Shown here piece after piece: positions 27,049 to 37,795 of a stretch of 64,000 bases of DNA. The number at the start of each line of letters is the position of its first letter. Position 1 is the stretch's first letter. The position numbers and the translations under genes are program-made. The stretch comes from Beaufortia kweichowensis (Eukaryota; Chordata; Actinopteri; Cypriniformes; Gastromyzontidae): the NCBI GenBank assembly GCA_019155185.1, contig CM032801.1, positions 4,207,351 to 4,271,350 on the forward strand. Direction: 5' to 3'. The notes beneath the pieces were generated by a model that did no database searches, was not told the origin of the DNA, and saw only the letters and a program-made list of their open reading frames with translations.

Positions 27049-30000
27049 TCAGTCCTTTAGTATCTGTTCTAAGTTTAAGAGAAGGTTCCTTAGTCCGAAC
27101 ACGTAGCTCTCATCTGGACCGTCGCTGGGAAATACGTGAGCAAAATCGATCATCTTCACCTCCACTCCTTCTTCCTGTCCATTTTCAATGTCTTCATCTT
27201 CCACATTTTCTCCAAACGTTCCATTGTTGTTTTTCTCACTCTGTATGTCAGTGCAGTACGGTCGACTACATTTACGGCCCAATCGGGTTAAACTGTCGTG
27301 ATTGCACTCCTGCAGAAGTTCACGACCTGTTTCAACTCTCCTGTGTTTTGTTCTAGTGATTCTGTGAGGAGAACCTTCATAGACCAGCAGCAGAGAACTG
27401 GCGTAGAAATGCAGCTGAGTCTGACTCTCAAACCAGCAGAGAATGTTTCGGATTTTAGAGATGATCAGGGATATTGCATCCTTTCTTATTTCTTTACCAT
27501 TATGGAAGAATCTAGTCAACCCTGTGAAAAACAAAATCCATCAAAGATAAGTTCATGTTTGTATTTACAAAAAAATGAGAACAACTTTTCCATTTACAGC
27601 ATTATTATCGCCCCACATCTTTTTGGTCTTTGAATTTTATGTTATTTCCATGACATTTTACTTACGAATACCAATTTAAAGTTACATTTTTCGATCTGAG
27701 CGTTATTAAATAAAAATTTGACATTTTTGAGTTTATGCATTTCCATCATTTTGCCAGACTGTAAGAAAATCAATAATAAGGTCTGAAATGGAGAGCAAAT
27801 TTAAACTTTTGCTTCCAGAAATGACAAATTTAAAATTCCTTCATGTTTCCAGGTTTCCATATCCATGGGAACCCCAAGCCAAGTCAATCTTTTTAGCTAT
27901 TTACTATATCATATTTCATTGCTTATGCATGATTTCCTTCGCTTGAATGCATTTCCATGACTGTGAAGTAAAGATGAAGCCAGACCATTTTTAACAGTGT
28001 CCTTTCCCAGACTGCGTCCATACAACTGGTCATGGCTAATGTAACTCTCTGAGTTGATCTGGTACACCTGAGGAGAGAAGATGAGACAGAAGACCACATA
28101 AGATCTGTCAGTATGAACATGAACATCATTCGCTCTGATTCAATATCCATGAGCATCCTTATTAACACTTTACATAGACAGATACTCGCTGCAAGGCATT
28201 GTGGGATTGCCTTATCCATGGAGGAAACGTGATGTTGCTCTAAAATTAAGTATCTCAACCATCTACAAAGACAGCTCACTACGATTCAAAACAGACTCTC
28301 ACATGCATACAGACAAAAAATTGAGCAATGAGCAAAGTTCAACTAGATGGATTCCTGCGCTCCCTTCCACCATACGACCAAACAAATGAAACAAACGGAA
28401 ATAACATGGAGAGGATAGAGACAGAAAGAGAGAGGAAACTGTGACAGCAGCTGGCAATTGTGTGTCAGCCTAGAGACACTGAAAGTAATTAGGTGGGAAA
28501 AAACAAGCAGAAGGAGAGAGTGGAAACATAAGATGATTTACTGAGGTGTGCAGAAAGGAAGCACTAAAAAGGGTCAGAGATGGAGCTCTTCCACAAGATA
28601 ATGAATTGTGAGCTGGAAAAACCTTCAACAATAAATACAATTTAGAAGACGCTGCAACACTATCAAAGTATCACAATGTTTTCAGGGAAAAGTACTTTTT
28701 CTGGTTTTACTTTGAGCTAAATTCTGCACAACACAACACAATCATAGACAATCTGAACATGTTTGAGGTTTTATATTCCGTTATCTGAAGCAAATGTACA
28801 GTACAAAAATCTGTTTGTGTGGAAATACAACTACTATATCTATAAAAAGTATCTTTAAAAAAAAAGTCTTGCATCTTGCATGTTCTGTATCTATTTGTTT
28901 TATTGTGTATCTCTTTACACATGTAGGCATACAAAACATAACTCTTGTTGCCTTTCTGTGTTATGAATACATTGTAAATGGTGTTATTTGCATCTTTTAC
29001 TGGCTTTATAATGTAAGACCAATTCTAGAGTTTCTGAGGAAAGTCAACAATTTAAAATTTGTAATATTAATTAAAACATAAAAACTAAGTAAATCACTAA
29101 ACATTCAACAAGCACTGAATCTCACTGTTCTTGCAATAAAGAGAAGAGGGCGGGAACAGATGCAGAAAGACAGGAGACGATCTTTACAATCATTGATTGT
29201 GAAGGAAGAATCCAGATGGAATTAGTTTAATCTGTCTCTGTCTTTAAGTTTGACCTTGTTTACAACCACCGCAGCACAGTGAGGTGAAACCAAAGCGAAG
29301 CAGACTGATGAGTGTGTGTTTCACAAGCCACAATCTTATCATCAAATGTCTTATCAGAACTCCTCAGAGGTAATTAACAAAGTGTCTGGAGAAGCTCTGA
29401 ATTAAGCCTGGCGTTGGGTTGGAAGATGGGGATTTCTGTTCTGCAATGTGAAACCAGACCTTTAGAGATCTCAATCAGGTGATCTGAAGCTTTCCATCAG
29501 GGAATCACAAATGAGATCTTTTTAACATTTTGGTTGTTTATCCTACGAGACAAATGAGATGAAATGGAAAGCTAATGGAGAGGCTAGCCTTTTCTGTTTT
29601 ATTGTCTTTGCTTTAGAATTTCAGGAAAAAATGCTCTTTTTTCTCTTAAAGATTAACCGTTGAGGAAACATTTATAGTTAAGCAAAGTATAATAAGTGAG
29701 AAGTTCTCAAAGGTCTCATGAGCTATGAAAGAGCTATTTTGAACTATAGTGTTAATATTATGAGTCACCACACTGAATAAAATCAGATACAGGAATATGA
29801 AAATATATAAAAAGAAACATATAGGCCTACACAGATTGAAAGGGATGCTCACCCTCATTCCCAGCAAAAGGAAACCAATCTCCTCCATCAGAGGATACTT
29901 CCTAATCTGCTCTTCACGTTTCTCATGTGATGCAAAGGGGTCGTAACTTCTCCTCCCGATCTTCACATCCATGATGCAGGGCCGTAAAAACCCCTGTGTC

Positions 30001-33000
30001 ACATCCTCCAGCTTCAGATACAAATCTGAGAAATATGACATACAGACATTAGACACAGAGAAAAGACCAGGCGATTTTACATTCACTAATGATCACTACG
30101 ACTTTTTCTCCAAATCAGCATAATTATTTTTTTTTACAAACCAGCATTCTTAATACAATGCAAGTCCTAATCAATACTATACTGCCATCTTGAGGCAAAA
30201 GGATGCAATTACATAACATAAGTGTTCAATATATAACCTCAAAGCATGGTTTTTGTGGCCTATTATGGGCAATTCCAGCATTATGGATGTGACATTTTTA
30301 GTCAAAACCTGAAATATAAATGATCACAGAACATTTTTATTACAAATATATTGAATATCTGTTTATATTTTCATTAAGCCCTGTTGACAGAGTCCAAATA
30401 GAGTCAGTCTCTACATGTATTTTCTATTTAAGAGAAAGGAAATACGCATGCATCAGGTGACTAAAAAGAACACGTTTTTAAGAAGCAACATACTTTGTAG
30501 GATTTCTGTAAAAAACCAGAAGCAATAATACCTAACAAATGGAGACGACATGACTCTTCAAAGAACATAAAATAGTTATTTTACTTTAGTTTTTATGTAT
30601 TTATTTAGTAGGAATATGAATTGTTATAGATGTGACAATGCTGGTTGAAATCATTCATGGTGATTCATTCATGACACATTTTGATATATATGATATGGTT
30701 TTTTTAATGTACTTGCAAGTGAGTCTATAAAGCACAAAGGCATATTGATTTTGAAAACATCATTTACCGGCGCTGAGGTCATTACTTCATTATAGAATCA
30801 CAATGAGCATTGGATCGTTTCCGAGCCCGAGCAATAGTGTGTAAACTGATAAACCTTCACAATCAGCACTAAAGCCATATCAATATATTCAGGCGAGCTG
30901 TCAGCTGACTGCAGCAAACACTGTTGTGTATTGTGTGCTGTTGCTGGGAAGGTCAAACAAAAGCATAAGAAGATGCGCAGAGATGGAGAACAGCGGTTTA
31001 AAGTCCAGTGCTGATAAAGTGAACACTCCTTTATTGTACATAGGATATAGACAGACTAAACAAACATCACACTCATGAAGCACATGTACTTTGGACACAT
31101 GGCCACACCCACAATGATGCAGAGAGTTTCATGAGTGTTCTCCAGAAGAACAAGATATCCCATAGCAAATACCAAACTATTGATCAATTATTAACTGAAT
31201 AGTAACCTTTTGAATTTCCCAAACACAGATAACACTAACCTCAACTGACCGCCAGGGTAAAGTCAAATTGACACTTCTCTTAACTCTTCTTGTTTTTGTT
31301 CTCATACTCCTGCTCCAGTTTTTGTAGTACTGCAGTTTACTCTTGGCCTTGAAATGTTATGTGTATTGTTGTATTAAAAATTGCTTCAGATGTTCCTTAT
31401 TTATAAGTCAGTCTGGATGCAAAATATCTATATTTATATTCTATTTATTCTATTATATTTAAATTACATTTATTAAATATATGTGACCCTGTCTGTGAAA
31501 ACCAAGTTTCATTTCACCTACATATTACTATGATTTCAATCTTTGGCATGTGATTACTTAATAAATATTAAAGATATCAAGGCTATATTTTTACAGAACG
31601 TTCTTTACATTACGCAGAATGATTTTATTTAGAAACCAGTAAATCACAAAAAAAAAAAAAAAGACTTTAGCTACGTTTTCACAGGCAGGGTCACATATAG
31701 TATTAGAACATACCATTAAGAATGTACAAAATTGCATTAAAAATGTGCTTTATTAAAGTCACATCCCTGGTCTGATTCATCGGTGCATGTTATGTAACAA
31801 ATATTTTAGAAAACATATGCTTCTTTCTTATAATTACTGCTTTCTACATCAAATCATAATTTAATGAAGATTCTGTGGAAATATAACCTTGATATCTTGA
31901 ATATTATCTGACCATGTTAACGTTTACAATCATAGTGATATTACTAACTGAAATCGAACTTTCCCACACAGGTCACATGTAAAACACATCATTTTTGTCT
32001 TATGTCATTACTTCATCATACTTTTTAAGTATTTACAGCCTAGAATAAAATTATGCCTTGCTTCATATTTAATTTTAATGAAATATTCTGTAACAATCTG
32101 AGATATACTTCAAAGGTAAATCTAACAACTTTATCAGTCATCACTCTTTTATCTTACCGTGTGGAGACTCCCGCGGTGCCCATGTGCCATAGAACTGGGG
32201 AAGATGTTGTTGCAGGTCCAGCAGTCTTGTGTCTGTGCAGTCTTTAGCATATACCTGCAGAAGAGCAACATGTGCATCAATATAATTCTGGATTATCAAC
32301 TTTTCAAGACACAAGATGCGGTCTGTCCAGAACAGTGATGGTCGGTTACCTGTGTGTAGAACAGCATCTCTCGCGGGCCTCTCGGAGGAGGTTGTAGCTG
32401 TTTGAGTATTGTGCCATCAGGATGCTTCAGTACACCTGTGCAGGTAATAAACCAGAGACTAAAACCTGTAGATGTTGATGGTCATCATAACATACAACAC
32501 ATAACTATTTTGTTAAGCGTGATTATTTACAATTTATCTAAAGGAAGACTTTACACTACATAACTTCATGAGCACTTAAGCAGTAATACATTGGAGAATA
32601 AAGGCAGAATGTGTTAAAAGCGCCCCAAAACGTTTGATTTAAGGCAAACTAAATAATTAGATTTTATTACTAAATATTCCAAACACAACACTAACCTTAA
32701 TAAGATTATTGTGAGTGTTTAAAATTTGGAGTCTAACTATTTTTACTTATAATTCCAAGACTGTGACTATTTAAAGTTTTTTTTTTTTTAAATAGTTATG
32801 ACCAAATATAGAATATTCTGCCATTGTCTACTTACCCCACGAAACAAATGAAAAACTAAAATGCTGACTATTCACAATCTAGCAGTCGACACAGTCCATC
32901 AGATAACAGCTCTCTGTGCTTAAATCATCAGGAAATCCCCATGAACCAAAATCACAAATGACACAGAGTTAACAGAGGAAGTGATGTCATCTGCCTGGCC

Positions 33001-34239
33001 TGCTGGGAGAGGGTTAATTCTCTTCTCTAATTCTCATCTAAATCACTATATGACAGTATCTCACAATCCCAGTCCCTGAACAAAACATCTTGAATGAAGT
33101 TGTAAAGGATTCCTACAGAAATTTCTATCATAATTTAGGTACGAGAAGTTAAATGTCCCTGTGGGACATCATGAATGATTTAAAGAAAATCTTTTAGGAT
33201 CTTATTTTAACTCACAATGAGATTTTCTTCAACTGGACAATAGCAAGACACCATATCAAACCACAGGACACCACAGTTATACATTTCAAAAGGAATCCTG
33301 TAAAGACTTTCTGACTTTCTTTACATGTCTACACTAATTTAATCAAATCAAATCTGAAAGTTTAGGGTCACTTGACTGAAATGTTTCTCATGGTTTTAAA
33401 AACCTTTCAATCTGAAGACGTGTGTCTGCTTAAATGGCTACCGGTTGCTCTCGTTCTTTCTCCTTCTCTGTCTCCTGCTTGTGGAATAATCTCCCAATCT
33501 GATCTGCTACATCCCTCACCTCCTTTAAGAAACAACTAATACCTTCCTCTACAGGTATTTATCTAGCACTGCAAAACATTGTAAACTTAGTAAAGCACTT
33601 CTTAGTACTATTGTTGCCGCTTTTGATGTGTCGCTTCATTGTCTCCTAATATTTGTAAGTCGCTTTGGATAAAAGCGTCAGCTAAACGCCTAAATGTAAA
33701 TGTAAATGTAAATGTATGACTTTGACTGAATGAAGAAAAACAAGAATCGAAAAACAGGATTCCTAAAGAGATGTGAACTCCTTCAATACTGGTTTAAAAT
33801 TACCTCAGGGTGAGATGTCAAGATAAAAGCTTTGCAAATTCTAGGTAAAGGGTGATGAGTTTACATTTACATTTACATGTAGGCATTTAGCTGACGCTTT
33901 TATCCAAAGCGACTTACAAATATTAGGAGACAAGATGATACAAGATGATGAGTTATTTTACATGCGTGTTACTCAATATTTATTAAAGACTTCCTTAATC
34001 TATCTATGTTTGAAACGTTTTAATGCACAACTTTGGTTTATTGTTTGGCGTTTTTGACAAATCAGAAAAATTAATATTATCACAGCAGATTCAAGTTCAA
34101 ACTGACCCGTGTTATTGATTCCGCATTTATGTCCGGCCACTTGATTAGAGAACGGCATACATCCATCAACCCGCACCGATGACTCAAACTCTTTATTTCT
34201 CTTTTCCAGTATTTCCAGCATTACAGATGTTGAGTCCAT
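27049..34239 (-). CDS. ipmk: Inositol polyphosphate multikinase, six coding exons
   Basis: Coding exons on the minus strand are 34107-34239, 32350-32435, 32158-32254, 29853-30025, 27986-28067 and 27049-27521. Phases join without a break and give 347 residues; the human protein is about 416, the difference lying mainly in the variable acidic/basic insert. The IPK-family motif PCIMDVKIG (PxxxDxKxG, substrate and phosphate binding) is at 121-129, YASSLL at 230-235, and MIDFAH, the metal-binding IDF motif, at 314-319. The enzyme phosphorylates inositol phosphates (IP3 to IP4 and IP5) and can act on PIP2; in animals it is mainly nuclear. Met 1 is chosen because exon 1 ends in the donor that fits exon 2. 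The exon 5 donor (ATG then gtctgg) is weak but phase-consistent. It lies tail away from cisd1, as in the human IPMK-CISD1 pair. If the species has two ipmk copies, I cannot say which this is. Confidence 0.95.
30266..30585 (+). mobile_element. Interspersed repeat copy B in ipmk intron 3
   Basis: It begins tatgggcaattccagcatta and follows the same order of blocks as the copy at 24757-25035, with indels. It sits between ipmk exons 3 and 4. Non-coding. Confidence 0.6.
31478..31699. mobile_element. MITE with 'tatatgtgaccctg' termini in ipmk intron 3
   Basis: The left end is tatatgtgaccctgtctgtg and then aaaac. The right end is the inverse with one change (gttttcacaggcagggtcac, then atata). The length is 222 bp with an AT-rich interior that includes a 15-base A run. 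Typical non-autonomous DNA transposon; superfamily not assigned. Confidence 0.7.
33425..33716 (+). mobile_element. L2-type LINE 3' fragment in ipmk intron 1
   Basis: A plus-strand frame around 33476-33554 reads SCLWNNLPI, then a stop, then SATSLTSFKKQLIPSSTGI, the usual C-terminal end of L2-clade reverse transcriptase open frames. It is followed by a 3' tail containing gtaagtcgctttggataaaa and a terminal (TAAATG)n array at about 33692-33716. Truncated at the 5' end and inactive. The same tail is shared with tRNA-derived SINEs of cyprinids (HAmo type), which borrow it for retrotransposition. Confidence 0.75.
33860..33934 (-). mobile_element. Inverted copy of the LINE/SINE 3' tail
   Basis: Read on the minus strand it gives ctaatatttgtaagtcgctt, then tggataaaagcgtcagctaa, then atgcctacatgtaaatg. 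This is nearly identical to 33640-33716 but inverted, with the (TAAATG)n tails facing each other. It is a very short 5'-truncated insertion. Confidence 0.75.
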
Positions 34240-34560
34240 GATCCAACCATCCGCAGATATTTCAGTTTACAACAGTAAGTTAATGATTTTCCAGCGTGAC
34301 AGACAGACAGGGACATGTTCAGATAGACTATAACTCAAAATCTCTCTTCCATCAAATCACATTCTCACTTGGAGCCCCGCGCGTGTTACGCGCACTTACT
34401 ACATGCGTGTGAAGCGTACAATCAGTCTACACTGACGTCATATCATACATACATGCTACTGAATGGAGTTGTGACATCACTCATATTATAATGAACCGAG
34501 CTGTGTGCTTTTCACTGTTACAATGGGAATTCGGAAATTGGTTCCCCACATAGACCATTA
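34240..34560 (-). promoter_or_regulatory. Probable ipmk promoter and 5' UTR region
   Basis: This is the sequence directly upstream of the ipmk start codon. It contains a short CpG-containing stretch (ccccgcgcgtgttacgcgca at about 34375-34394) and tgacgtcata-type CRE-like words near 34434. Transcription start not determinable; assignment is by position. Confidence 0.35.
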
Positions 34561-35129
34561 ACGTTTCTATTAAAACTAATACAAGAATACAAATTCTATA
34601 ATAACCATAAAACCAATTAGAAATTTCTGATAGTTTATATTACTCTTTCTGCAGATTTTTGTTTTACTTTGTGTTTAAATATTTTAGTGAGTGAAATTTC
34701 CTACCTCAAACTCAGAAATAACGTCTGGATATAGTACCAATAAAAGTATTTAGTATAATTAAAACAATAATGTTACTAATGAGTTTTACACGGTTTACTT
34801 AAACATTAAAAGTATTGAGTAGCATTAAAAGAGCGCCGTTTCAGACATTCTTTCCGAGTAGAGGTGGGAAATATCCTAAATCCAAGGTGCCTGGAACGCA
34901 GCTTTAAAACGCGTTTCATTTTGTTGCGCTCAGTATTTATTTTAACGCAGTAACACGTCCTATTTGAAGGCATCCTAAAATCCTTAGCTAACTTTTGCGT
35001 TTCAATAAGAAAAAGCACATACATATACTTTTACACAACAGTGACGTCATGTCGAGCTGTTTTGTGTCTGTGCGCACCAACACCTCACAAAATTGCGCAG
35101 CCAAACGTCATAAAATCTGTTTGATATTG

Positions 35130-35135
35130 TTTATT
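35130..35135 (-). other. Candidate cisd1 polyadenylation signal
   Basis: AATAAA on the minus strand about 720 bases after the assembled cisd1 stop. It is one of the first canonical hexamers I find downstream. Not supported by anything else. Confidence 0.25.
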
Positions 35136-35853
35136 TAAATCAAACCTGACGTACAGTGCACTTTACGGAAAAGAAAAACAAACACACAATCATGCCCTCA
35201 ATAACCTGATTTTCAAGCCTTCTATGGAAGTAGATCTTCTCACACACTAGCAAATATAGAGCTTTCCACAAGCACATCTTTCTAAATGACAGAGGAATAT
35301 ATAGTGAATCAATGTCATATTTCACACCAAGTTAGACACAACCAGTGACTATGGCTCAAAAAATAGAGAGATTAAAGGTAAACTACTGGTAAAGTGATCC
35401 ACAAAGGAAACAGGTGGCGATGTTTTCAAGTTTATATTTATCTCTTAACACAATCCCCCATTAATATGTTATCCATTCAAGGTTTGAGATGTCATGAGTA
35501 GTAGTGTGTAATCTTTCTAGACTAGAGTAGTGATTTTCATCTATTCCCAATGTTTTAAGCAGAGAAACAATACATCTTTTTCAGGAGAACAACTGAATAA
35601 TTCATCAGACATTGGAAACCTCATGTCTATGAAGATGAAAAACTATTATATCCTCAATTACATCTAAATATTGCAGATTGAAATATATAGTAGTACCAAG
35701 ACATACTGCCAGACAACTGGTCTGAGAACGGTTCACTTAATCCCGTTAACCATACATTATATGATCAAACACGTACACACAGAATAACATAACCAGATAA
35801 TTAATATCACCAAACCTGGCCACACATATAAAGCAAAGACACACTAATCTCTA

Positions 35854-37184
35854 TCACTGAGAATGGACTACTGTGAGCAAATGCTCAGCACGTCTCAAGC
35901 CTCCTTTTCGCTTTATGATCAGAGGACCAACGTTGTCTCCCGTCTCCTGATTGTGTTTCGCATGTGCTCCGTCACAGTATGGGAACTGTAAGAAACATAA
36001 ATAAAACATTCGCTCACTATAAAAGTCACATCACAGCTCAGGGCATTTGCTATAGAATCTATAAAAAACTATAATTATTGTACTATAATGTCTGATTATT
36101 ATTATTATTGTGTCTCATTCACAAAGCTCACTCTCACCTTTTTGGATCTCCAGCATCTGCAGTAAACGGCTTTGTCATCCAGGTCCTCAATGTCAAAGGC
36201 ATGCACTACTTTGGGGTTGTCTTTCTGCACATCAAGGTTCACTTTTGGCTTCACACATTGGCCTTTGTTACAGAATGTTTTGTAAATGAGGACTCCTACT
36301 GCAGCAGCTCCGACCGACACAGATACTGCAGTGATGATCTCGGCTGGAGAAGCATGAGAGATGTTACCAACCAAACACTCCAATGCAAATGTTACTATTA
36401 TATACTGAACCAGTTTTGGAACCACTCACGTTGTTTAGTTTTTTTTTTCACATTTTATTTGGTATAGTCATTACTTAATTTAAGTAATCCATTTCAAAAA
36501 TAAAAGCTTAATTTTTAAGATGGTTAGAAACATTTTTGTCATTTGTATGTAAACTTTTGACCAGTACTGTATATCAGTCAGTTGCACACAAAATAACATA
36601 AAAACGTAAAATTAACATAACTTTAACACATCATAAAACAATACATAGTAAAGTAAATATTATTCGATATTTAAAATATATTAATTTAAAATGCACTTAT
36701 TTTTTAAGTGTTCATAAATACGATAAAAGATCAGATAGATTGTATACAGGCCTCTTCCCCGATAACATCAAGGGCAAATCAAACGTCTTCACCATTAAAT
36801 GTAGAAACCACTCGAAGTAATTACAGTAACTAAATCCACGTCGGCTAATAAAAATGCAATAAACTACATTTACATTAAACAAGCCACAGAAACTTGATAT
36901 GATCCAACAGGCTTGATACTTGAGACAGACACACTTAAACAGAAATACCTGTTTCTCATCGTAAGTTAAGGTGAACTCATTTTAAAAGAACAATGTTAAA
37001 GTGTATTTTAACGTTTCTGTTTGTTTTATTAGTGTCTAATAAACTGCAGCTGGATTCCTATCATGAACGCATACCACATACAGCATTATCAAATCAGCAC
37101 CGGTGCATCTACAAAACACATGTACGTAACAAAAGCATTTTTGATTAGATATTTACCTTTACTGAAGGTGTTTGACGCGCTCAT
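35854..37184 (-). CDS. cisd1: CDGSH iron-sulfur domain protein 1 (mitoNEET), frameshifted end
   Basis: Coding exons are 37157-37184, 36138-36343 and 35854-35985 on the minus strand. An N-terminal membrane anchor (about residues 11-31) is followed by the CDGSH motif with ligands Cys71, Cys73, Cys82 and His86 in YCRCWRSKK-FPYCDGAH. These are the 2Fe-2S ligands of an outer mitochondrial membrane protein involved in iron-sulfur and redox handling. As assembled, a run of four A (35905-35908, T on plus) shifts the frame after Lys105, giving 16 extra residues and 121 in total. Three A would end the protein as KRKEA at 107 residues, close to the human 108. The domain itself is complete. It is divergent with polr1b and lies upstream of ipmk on the same strand. 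Confidence 0.93.
35905..35908 (-). other. Apparent one-base insertion in cisd1
   Basis: Four consecutive A on the coding strand replace the expected three. With three, the next codons are GAG GCT TGA, giving the usual short ending; TGA would lie at 35895-35897. A homopolymer error in the assembly is the simplest explanation. Confidence 0.75.
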
Positions 37185-37795
37185 GTTTGATTGTATTGTT
37201 TGTTTTTTGTATATTTATTATTACTATTCGCTCATAGTTTAAAGATCTACAAACGTCTTCAAGGCCGAGGGTGAATCTCAAGCTGGCTAATGTAGCGCTC
37301 GAACTGTGCAGTGAACGCTTAAGAATGCAGATTACTTCACTGAACGAGGACTTTTATTTTGACGTTAGTTTGCCCTCTGTTAGTGTGTGTTCGGTGTATT
37401 TCAGATATGTGGGGGCGAAACACTGTTAAATTGTAAATGTGGCAGCGATTCAATACTATATTACTTTTTTTTAAATCAGTCATTGTCTTACAAACTTTAA
37501 ACAAGAAAGTGATTTTCCCATATTGCGTATCAAAAAGTTGACTGTTCTTCTGAAATTTGTCCTTATATAATATTATACCTTTTCATTTCCATATTTAGTT
37601 CACCAGCGTATACTACTGTATACGCATTTGACAATATTGCAGATATTAATACAAATCACGTCATTAAAGCGCCACTGACCCTGAAATCCACCAAAACGAT
37701 AAGGAAAGATACTTTTATTTTGAAATCGCCTAGAAGGAAAATGTGTTCTCTTCCGCTGGGCTCACGTTGACAAACACACACGTGTGTGCAGCAGC
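37185..37795. promoter_or_regulatory. Divergent promoter region between cisd1 and polr1b
   Basis: Only 611 bases separate the start codons of two head-to-head housekeeping genes, so both promoters and 5' UTRs must lie here or extend into introns. No strong TATA box is obvious. A CRE-like half site (aatcacgtcatt at about 37655) and an ETS-like tcttccgctg near polr1b (about 37749) are visible. No transcription start can be placed. Confidence 0.55.

Noticed and set aside
36105..36425. A longer first exon for cisd1 beginning MVPKLVQ
   Set aside because: This is read-through into intron 1; the phase-matched short exon at 37157-37184 with a good donor is preferred.
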